NCBI RefSeq assembly: GCF_963678635.1
Contig: NC_087062.1
Coordinates: forward strand, 4,452,193 to 4,516,192
Source: Symsagittifera roscoffensis
Taxonomy: Eukaryota > Xenacoelomorpha > Acoela > Convolutidae
DNA length: 64,000 nt
Direction of reading: 5' to 3'
In this document: one piece after another, positions 56,301 to 64,000 of the stretch
Position numbering within the stretch: the first letter of the stretch is position 1
How the letters are laid out: every line of letters begins with the position of its first letter
Notes under the pieces: model-generated
Databases searched by the model: none
What the model was told of the DNA's origin: nothing
Seen by the model: only the letters and a program-made list of their open reading frames with translations
Program-made: the position numbers and the translations under genes

Positions 56301-58990
56301 AATTGTATAATTTTTAAACGCTAATTTTCAACCAGTCAATTCGGGTAAATATTTTATGTTTTCGTTTGTAAACACATTATAAAAAGCTTACACTAACAAA
56401 TGATGTCCTAACTTAGTGACGTTCTCATAGAAGTTTCAATTTTATAGGATTTTTTTTACTGTACTAAGTTGATTTTTATTATGAATTAATCCTTATATAA
56501 AACTTACTGATTGTACACGGAGTGTCAAAAAACTAATTTTTAATACTATTTTTTTTCTATACCGTTCCAAGTTTTTAACTTCAGCCAGCTGTTTAAACAA
56601 AACTTTATAGGAAAAGATTGCATAACTGGAGACATAGCAACTATTTACGTTAATATCAATTTCTAATTGTATCAGGGTAATCATAAGCAAAATATAAAAG
56701 ATTCGTTTGTTTTCCAATTTATTCGTTTTTTGTAAGAAACGGAGAAAAGAACACTAAAGCTCGTGTCAGCCCGGATTGTTCTCAACAATTGTTTATTAGG
56801 AAAAACTGCCTGTCATGTGTTTTTTTACATTGAAAAACAACGTACTCTGCTGCTTTCATATAATTTTTTCTACGATTTTGAATGGTACGGAGCTGTACGA
56901 TGAGTTTTCTCCATAGTATGAAAAATAAAATTATAACTATGCTGTAAAAACTACACTTACATAAAAACCAAAAAATATATATAGAAAAATTTTCAAACTT
57001 TTTTCCGGAGCCAGTGTTAATCGTCAACATTTTTAATAGAAGTTTTCACTTTGAACCAAGCTTTAGTTGCTTGCCATCATGTTATTTGAAGTTTTTGTAA
57101 TTTTTTTTGGAATGGCAGTTTTTTTTGGAAAAATTTTGATTAAAGATTTTGACTCTCAGCTCTAGTAAATTGTACCCAGTAAAAGATATCAAATAGCAGA
57201 TTTTTGTTTGCTTTCTTGTATTAGAACAAATTATCTTGTGGAAAAAATTGGCATTCAGAGAAAAAAATCTCTGAGCGCGCAATTTCTATTTTTATTAGCT
57301 TTTAGCTAACCAAATTAAGTAAAAATTTTTTCAGTAATCAGCATTACTATATAGAGGTTAGGAGACCTTTATGATATTTTTTCACTACTTAAACAATTTT
57401 TTTTTTGTATAAGAATGTAAAATGACGAAAAGTTCCAAGAAAAAGCAATTTTCGACAAAAAGCAGTTTTTTCAATATGCATGGTTGGTTTAGTTTGGTAA
57501 TAGCAGGAATGCCTCTGGAAAATTATTTTGAAGAAATTTGTCGAAAAAAACATCCCTCAAAAAAATCAAAAAAAATGCTTATCTGATGTTCTGCAAACTT
57601 ACTGTTGTTTTCTTAGAAAAAAAAAGATTATCTGATGTTGTCCAAATTTATTGTTTTTTTAAAAGAAAACATGAGTTTTGTTACTGTTTTATCGTAATTT
57701 GATAAGTTTCGACGTTCAAAAAAGTTGCTTAATTTTTGTTCCTTGGGTTTTTGGCAATCGAAGTTATAACTTTGAACAAATTTTTTCTTACCTCATTGAA
57801 TGTATCGGTTTCCTTGCTCAAATTTCAATAATTTTTTATCCCCATTTTATAAAATTCTGATTGTAAAGTTCATTTGTGCCTTTATTGTGATGCTGGAAGC
57901 GTTACGCCAATTATCAAAGCGTGGCAAATTCTCCCGCACTACAAAAATGTTCCCAATTTTTGAGGCAAGTTAGTCGACTGTTTTTACTTTGTAATCTTTA
58001 AGTGTTACATACTTGACGTTGATGTTGTCCCAACATGCTTTCGTTACCAAAAACTATGCTGTTATTATTAGTTAAATCTCAAATGTCAATGTACTGATCG
58101 CTCACGGCGTAATGTTCTATCGGCACTGAAAAACTTCAGATTGACGTCAATTTAACTCGATTTTATACAGATAAAAAATAATCAGTTTAGAATTGATTTC
58201 AGGTAGCCCAGTTGCTTAAGTAAATTTATGTAGAATGAATCTAAACGGGTTCGAACTATAGTAAAAAAAAAAAAATTTTTTGCCTAAAAGACGATTTCGA
58301 ATCATTTTGGATGAATTTTCACAATATTCAAAAACCTAACAAATTTGACTCAATTTAACTGTTGCTTTGGTTTCAAAACTTGAGCTTACAGTTTTTGTAC
58401 TCAAGAAAGCATTTCAGAAGAGCTACAGAGAGCTAGAGTTATTCGAAGTCCATTTTGTAAGGGGAAACTTTTGATTTTAAGTTAACGCTTTCTAAAATTT
58501 GCAATTCTATGGGTTCCCCCGCGGTGATGAAAAGTAACGTCATACAAAAAGCCTTCAAAATTGATTTTTTTGGATAAGCAATCGAGATTATAATTGAAAT
58601 TTACTGTTCTTTTTCGGTGCAGAAAAATTCTTATTATTTTTTCTCGTAATTTATTTTCAGGCCTAACATCAACACGAAAAGTCAATTGAAAGGCATACGT
58701 TATATTTTTGATTCCATTTTTTTTACTGTTTGATAGTCGAGAAATCTAAATAAAATCTGTATAAATTTTTTATCAAAAGCAGATATACAAAACTGGATAA
58801 AAACGTAAATTGATTTTGAGAATTGATTGAAATTGGAATCGATTGATATTGATACTTAATGTATTTCCTAATTTCAGAAAAATTGATTATAAACTGATTC
58901 AAATCAATTTTTGCACATATTGCTATATTGCTTATATAGAATCCCGTGCAATTTGTTCCTTTTAGTACAGGTAGGTAATTTTACTTGATC
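53301..58990. other. Intergenic, one R2 repeat copy, no gene seen
   Basis: AT-rich. A repeat copy lies at 54435-54672. Frames of 60-93 codons are low-complexity or random. Confidence 0.4.
54435..54672. repeat. Interspersed repeat family R2, copy 2
   Basis: Homologous to 38455-38655. It includes GGGGTCGAATCCCTGATG, which resembles an RNA polymerase III B box, and ends CCCCTAAATCCGCCCCTG. Confidence 0.75.
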
Positions 58991-59006
58991 CGAACGGTAG
59001 TAAAAC

Positions 59007-59227
59007 GGAGTGTAGCCAGTATTTAGACAGCCGCGTATTCATACTCGTCAGTATTTAGACAAATACTGTATGAACCAATCAGAATCGAGAAAAGACATAA
59101 ATAATCCAAAATAAACAATAATTATTTATTAATTTCTTCCTTGGCTCAATTCTGATTGGTTGAAACAGTAGTTGTCTAAATACTGACCAGTCTGAATACG
59201 CGGTTGTCTGAATACTGATATGTAACC
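59007..59227. mobile_element. 221 bp Mutator-like MITE
   Basis: Inverted repeats of 83 bp (59007-59089 and 59145-59227) with about 15 mismatches, starting GG. Each holds CAGTATTTAGACA-type motifs twice. The element is flanked by a perfect 9 bp direct repeat TAGTAAAAC (58998-59006 and 59228-59236). Long TIRs with a 9 bp target duplication are typical of Mutator-like elements. It lies about 180 bp before the lipase gene's upstream exon sequence. Confidence 0.88.
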
Positions 59228-59415
59228 TAGTAAAACATTGCGCAGACAAAATGCATAGAGACTTTTTTGTGGTCCCGCTATCCAAAACTGTACGGGTTCC
59301 TAAGGAAATACTCAGCAATTAGTTAGCTTTCTAGAAAAAAAAACACATTACATATAGAGTGTGTTTTGAAAAACAACAACATATAATTGTTTCAGAAAAA
59401 TACTCTGATTTTCAA

Positions 59416-59502
59416 ATGGTGACAGACAGAATTCAAAGATCGACTAGAAAATATATCCAAGAGTCCTTCAACATCCTCAGTGATCTTGATCCTCATTTTT
59501 AG
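59416..59502 (+). promoter_or_regulatory. 28-codon upstream ORF before the lipase gene
   Basis: MVTDRIQRSTRKYIQESFNI... ends at TAG 59500-59502, eight bases before the main ATG, in another frame. A good splice acceptor (ATAATTGTTTCAG) ends at about 59394, so the uORF would lie in the mRNA. It could lower or condition translation of the lipase. That is inference. Confidence 0.45.
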
Positions 59503-59510
59503 TCCAAGAA

Positions 59511-62153
59511 ATGGATAACGAATTAACCATCTACAGAGGTGACCTTGAATCGCATCCGAAGACTGTTCAATATGAAGAAAACAACACTTCACTCAAGCGT
59601 AAAATTGCTAGAGCGTTTAGAGAAGAGATTCCACCTGAAAGTTTGTATGAGGTGACGGAACCCTCTGACAACACGGTTTCTGTCGTTCCCGTTTCCCTGC
59701 TATCACCCGGTAGGACCTATCTTTGGCCCTACACAGAAAAATGGCATGACAAGCTTTTGCTTCAAAATGCTCTTTTTTCATCGAATGCAGCCTACCAAAA
59801 TGAACCATTAAAGTATTTACAAGGACAAGAAAATAGACAATTTCACGAAATAACAAAGATAATTGCAGTAAATATAAGGCTCGGCAAGCAAGTAGCTTCA
59901 TTATTCCTGGCATCACGGGGATTAAAAAATACCCTAATAGTGGCATTTAGAGGTACAAGTTCGAAAGAAGATGTGCAATCCGACATCGAGATCGGATTTT
60001 CAACTGATAACAGACTTCAAGGACAAATTCATGGCGGATTTTTAAGTCGAGCTCAAGAAGTCGCAGAGTCACTCGGAGTAATATTGAATATTGCCAAAGA
60101 CAACAACGCGCGCCAGATTCTCACTTGTGGGCACTCTCTTGGGGGAGCAGTCTCATCATTGGTACACATGTTCCTGCTGTTTGAGCTTCATAATTCTGAA
60201 CAGAACGATATCAACATTTCGAAGGAGAATGTTATCAACATAACATTTGGAGCACCAATGGTGGGTGACAGAGTGTTTGCCAACTCTGTCCGTGAAAGAG
60301 GCTTCACAGAGAACATTTTTCAGTTTGCTTCTGCCTGGGATGTAGTTCCTGTCATCCTTTCTTTCGGTCATTTCAAGGAGTTCTTACGAAATGCTCCTGC
60401 AAGAACATGCAAGGAAAAAGTCTTAAAAGCGCTCGGAGTTATAGGCAGTCTTTTCTTCAAAATCAGACCTACGGAAACCACGAAACTCTGCCTGGTGGTT
60501 CTGGGACTCGAAACCGAAGCGGATAAAATTAAGAATGCATTGGTCGTTCTGAAAAGTTGCAAAACAACTCTGCAAAGAAGTTTCGACGAATCGCATTACG
60601 TGCCAATTGGAAATTACCTTCGTATCCGAGAAAAGGAAATAACTCCTGTGGGCAACAATGAAAAAATCATAGAGCTGTTGCTAAAAGAAGCTCTGCAATC
60701 TGAAGACGTGAGTATTTCTGAACTACAACAGGGACATTTGCTCAAAAGTTACTTCAATTGCATCAAAAATATAAAGGAGTTCGTCACATGTGACAAAAAT
60801 GATAAAATCTTATTGGATAAGACTACGGTAATGAACTTCGTAGCAGATGATGGCTTGAGCTATACTTTTGACAAGGCTTGCTCCTTCACTTGTGGGTATG
60901 TTTACTGTTCAAAGCCTCTGTTCTTGAACAATAAGACTGTGAAACTTTGTCTGGGCTGTAAAGACGACCCTCAGATGTCGGAACATGTTTTCCACACGAC
61001 ATGCTGGGAGCATTTACACAAGGAAAACGACCCCAATAGAGGAAACCACGAATGCACAACGATAAATTCGGATGATTTAGGAAACATAGATGGTCAGGAG
61101 AACTTCTTTTATGACGAAAGTAAGTTCATAAAATCTTTGAAATTATACTTTTCAACTTTTATCGTCGCAGGAAATCAAATATACTGGGGTCCAACGTTTC
61201 ACAGGAAACTTGTAAGAGCTGTTGGCGACTTTGACAATTCTTTAAATGATCGGAATGTTCTGGGACTCTATGAAGAAAAGACATGTACTGATCAACATGT
61301 TCTGATCAACAAAACGGAGAATCAACCAAACAATGCATTCCAAAACGGCTTGAAACTTGAAAGTTTGACAATCAAAGTTACAAATTTCATTTCTAAAGTG
61401 AAAAGGCAGGAAATTATCACTGAGAAGTCTATCGCATTATCAACTTTATTTTGCTACAACTCGATATGTGATCTTACAAGTTTTTACAAAGGAAAAATTA
61501 ACAAAACGGCATATGCTAAATATTTGACCGAGAACTTTGCAGCAAGTCTAAGTTCCGCATTCTTCAGTTGGGGGGCGGAGTGTATCAGTACCCAGATACC
61601 GTTTCAAGTCGCATACCCTCATCATACACCATGGTTTTCTTACACTGTTTCCGCTTTTGGAATTCCATGCGGGTTCCTTGGCGGAGTTATGGGCTACGTG
61701 TGGTTAAAAAAAATCTCCGCACGTGCCGGTTGGATCAAAACGGAAGAAGACAAAATGAAAGCAGACATTATAGCTGACGCTCTGAACTTCTTGGATGTTC
61801 CACTATCCAACAACGATTTTCGTAAGCTGACTAAAAGTGACGTCACAAAATGCGCCAAAAAGAAAAGTCTCTTTTATTACTCCGCTGCAAGTTCACCAGG
61901 AGCAACCGAGGAAGAAAGAAATCAGAATGAAGTTTTGAGGCAAATGGTTCAATTGTCTCAAAAGATTCTGATTAAGTTCTGCCAGGATTCGCAAGTGCTG
62001 AGTAATTGTGTGATAAAACTCGTACAACCGAAATCAATGTTGCGCGAAGATTTTCAGGTGCACAAGATGAAGGAAAAACTCGACAAATTAAACAAGTATT
62101 GGGAAAAAATCGGCTCTAATAGAGTCATACAACTTGCAGCAACCCAAAATTGA
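59511..62153 (+). CDS. Class 3 lipase-like protein with Cys/His cluster and hydrophobic C-terminal segment
   Basis: 880 codons without introns. ATG 59511 has an in-frame TGA about 24 bases upstream, which fixes the start unless an intron lies there. Residues about 85-380 form a fungal-type (class 3) lipase domain: AFRGTS at 145-150, nucleophile Ser209 in CGHSLGGA, Asp277 in SAWDVVP and His362 in SHYVPIGNYL, a complete catalytic triad. Residues 457-515 hold a Cys/His cluster (Cys 457, 461, 466, 480, 483, 498, 515; His 492, 495), zinc-finger-like but of no recognised class. Residues about 675-732 contain two hydrophobic segments with a glycine-rich GFLGGVMG. The likely role is a membrane-associated acylglycerol or phospholipid hydrolase; the substrate is unknown. 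Animal proteins with this lipase fold are often longer than the fungal enzymes, but this tail combination was not recognised. Confidence 0.9.
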   Translation: MDNELTIYRGDLESHPKTVQYEENNTSLKRKIARAFREEIPPESLYEVTEPSDNTVSVVPVSLLSPGRTYLWPYTEKWHDKLLLQNALFSSNAAYQNEPLKYLQGQENRQFHEITKIIAVNIRLGKQVASLFLASRGLKNTLIVAFRGTSSKEDVQSDIEIGFSTDNRLQGQIHGGFLSRAQEVAESLGVILNIAKDNNARQILTCGHSLGGAVSSLVHMFLLFELHNSEQNDINISKENVINITFGAPMVGDRVFANSVRERGFTENIFQFASAWDVVPVILSFGHFKEFLRNAPARTCKEKVLKALGVIGSLFFKIRPTETTKLCLVVLGLETEADKIKNALVVLKSCKTTLQRSFDESHYVPIGNYLRIREKEITPVGNNEKIIELLLKEALQSEDVSISELQQGHLLKSYFNCIKNIKEFVTCDKNDKILLDKTTVMNFVADDGLSYTFDKACSFTCGYVYCSKPLFLNNKTVKLCLGCKDDPQMSEHVFHTTCWEHLHKENDPNRGNHECTTINSDDLGNIDGQENFFYDESKFIKSLKLYFSTFIVAGNQIYWGPTFHRKLVRAVGDFDNSLNDRNVLGLYEEKTCTDQHVLINKTENQPNNAFQNGLKLESLTIKVTNFISKVKRQEIITEKSIALSTLFCYNSICDLTSFYKGKINKTAYAKYLTENFAASLSSAFFSWGAECISTQIPFQVAYPHHTPWFSYTVSAFGIPCGFLGGVMGYVWLKKISARAGWIKTEEDKMKADIIADALNFLDVPLSNNDFRKLTKSDVTKCAKKKSLFYYSAASSPGATEEERNQNEVLRQMVQLSQKILIKFCQDSQVLSNCVIKLVQPKSMLREDFQVHKMKEKLDKLNKYWEKIGSNRVIQLAATQN

Positions 62154-62259
62154 AAAAAAGAGCGGCTAAAATGTGACGAAGTAAGTATAGTACATTAAAT
62201 AACTGCACCATCTAAATATCACTACTAAATACGCTTGATGCTTTTGTACATATCTTTTC

Positions 62260-62265
62260 AATAAA
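62260..62265 (+). terminator. Poly(A) signal of the lipase gene
   Basis: AATAAA 107 bases after the stop codon, in the expected place. Confidence 0.7.
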
Positions 62266-62389
62266 CAGCTTTTAAAATTATCGAAAGTAGCTCGTTTTAA
62301 ATAAAATTATCAATGTGATAACTAAGAAACACATAATCATAATGATATTTTACATTCAATGCATTTAATACATTCAAGTATACATTCAA

Positions 62390-62825
62390 AAAACTACTTG
62401 TATCAGGGCGATGACCTGAATGTTCCGACCGCCATTAAACATCTATGGAGGAGTGCTCAATTTAAAAGAAAACGATGAAATTTTCAAAAAAAAATAAATT
62501 AAAAAATTTAACTTGAAATAATATTTTTTATTTCAAATCATCCCTCACGCGCTATTCAAAGAATAGAGTAACTTTTTGAACATTGAAGAAAGCAATAATG
62601 AGAACAAAAAGAATGACTGAATTCAATTTGCAACGATTTATTAACCGTAGTAAGTTGCTGCTTATGCGTTAATACACAAAAAAAAAAAAATACATCGCAC
62701 GTTAATTGTCTCAGATTGGCCAAACTGGCAATATTTAAAACGCCTTAATTTTTCGAACAAAAATTACAGGTAAAGCATTTTTTAAAATAGAGCTCAAGAT
62801 GCCTTTCAGATGGTGAAAAAACTTT
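62390..62825. repeat. Interspersed repeat family R1, copy 3
   Basis: Begins AACTACTTGTATCAGGGCGATG, shares GATGAAATTTTCAAAAAA with copy 1 and the CGTTAATTGTC-CA-ATTGGCC block with copy 2. Confidence 0.75.
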
Positions 62826-64000
62826 ATGAGCACAACTATCCGACATTTTTTTTGAAAAAAATTGAAACGATATCTATTCCCTTTGAATATCACTCTAAAC
62901 TTTGTTTGATGCTAATCTAAATGTTTTTTTGAACAAGAGTTTTTAACACTATGTAGAAATTCAAAAACATTAATAGCAATGGAATGTTTCAGAAATACTT
63001 CACCATACTGGCGCTTCACATAGAATCCAGGTATAAATGTTCCAAAGTTTAACTGGATTCCACAGAACTTCTGTGTATTCCTGTGCATAAAGCACAAACA
63101 TTAGTTAGGTCGGCACAATAGTTTTGTCGCGGACTCCGAAAGGAGCGAATAAATGGTTCTTCTAGATTCGACAAGTGTATGTTTTTATACACACACACAT
63201 GTGTATATATATATATAAGTATATATATAAATGGATTACGGACTATACAAGCGGATTGCGCAAGTGGAAGCATATTCCTCAAATGAAAGCCGAGTCGCAA
63301 ATCGTATTGTAAAAAAAACAATACGTCGAGTCGCAAATCGTATAGTAAAAAAAATATCTCGTGATGGAATTTGACTACTTAAGTTGAGGTTATCTAGACA
63401 AGAGCGCTAGCCACTAGCCCCCTTGACGTGAGCAGAATAATTAGCTACCTAAAAAAAACCCTGGCCTAGAAAGTGTTCTCAGTCAGATTTGAAATAATCT
63501 TTTTCAGATCTAAATTTTGGATCTGAAATGATGTGCAAGGTAAGAACAACGCTTGAATATAAAAAACAATAATTTATTTTGGATCAAATTTCAGATCTGA
63601 AGTTTCTTTTTTGTGGTTATTTCTGGTCTGCCATGTTTTATTCTGCTTTCTTGACTTTTAGGTAATTCTATACTATATAAGGTACATAGCGAAGTCGACT
63701 ATCGGAGAATGCTGAAATAAGTTTTCCCTAACATGAGATAAGCCTTGGAAAAACCACAAAATATGATCCAACATTGTTTAAAAGAAACGGTTTATATAAT
63801 TAATTAGATTTTTTTAAAAAAATTTAAGAAAAGGTTTGTCTAATCTAATTTCAGATTCTAAGTTTTGTGTTTCATTGTTATTTCATATCTGACTTTTTTG
63901 AAATTCTTTTTAAAGATTTGAATTAACGAAATTCAGATCTGAGGTTCAGCATATGTACAAGAAAAAAAATCAAATCTTGTATCGAAAACCCACTAAGTAC
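62826..64000. other. Intergenic, no gene seen
   Basis: Contains a CA/TA microsatellite (63187-63232), a TTCCGC-like block near 63130 and several scattered copies of TTTCAGATCTRAA (about 63505, 63590, 63850, 63935). Confidence 0.45.
63187..63232. repeat. CA/TA microsatellite
   Basis: ACACACACACATGTG followed by interrupted TA repeats. Confidence 0.9.

Overview
The window looks like AT-rich nuclear DNA of an invertebrate animal; the species cannot be named from the sequence. It has spliced genes with clear splice sites, AATAAA poly(A) signals, many small inverted-repeat transposons, and large LTR retrotransposons that carry an envelope gene. No bacterial operon, CRISPR, rRNA or tRNA was seen.

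Region 1 (1-17785, minus strand) is one very large Ty3/gypsy-type LTR retroelement, element 1, whose 3' end lies beyond the left edge. In its own direction it reads: 5' LTR (17785-17384), primer binding site, ~1.2 kb leader, ORF0 overlapping the gag start, gag with a CCHC knuckle, protease, reverse transcriptase, a partial RNase H, integrase with a GPY/F-like tail, a small two-pass membrane ORF, a Pro/Thr/Ser-rich ORF-Y, an env of the chuvirus-like class III glycoprotein type, a further long ORF-X, and a ~1.5 kb 3' UTR. Several stops and frameshifts make it inactive.

Region 2 (17786-21510) has no gene. It holds a nested pair of inverted-repeat DNA elements containing a ~127 bp tandem array and a GAATCCGC-rich repeat. 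Region 3 (21510-37445) is a nested retroelement: element 2 (22275-36796), a diverged and more decayed relative of element 1 with both LTRs and a 200-N scaffold gap, sits inside the gag gene of an older relative, element 3. Only the 5' LTR and gag pieces of element 3 remain. Because elements 1 and 2 are diverged relatives with mostly different breaks, comparing them shows which frames were once whole: ORF0, gag, pro, pol, ORF-Y, env and ORF-X.

Region 4 (37446-59500) is mostly non-coding. It contains a probable small minus-strand spliced gene (exons at 38793-39005 and 37636-37899), many MITE-like repeats, G-rich tracts, a local duplication and a clean 221 bp Mutator-like MITE with a 9 bp target duplication (59007-59227).

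Region 5 (59511-62153) is the one large intact host gene, an uninterrupted 880-residue class 3 lipase-like protein. It has a visible Ser/Asp/His triad, a Cys/His cluster and a hydrophobic glycine-rich C-terminal segment. A 28-codon upstream ORF precedes it and an AATAAA signal follows. The rest to 64000 is repeats and apparently empty sequence.

The most novel content is the giant env-bearing retroelement family with extra conserved ORFs before gag and on both sides of env.
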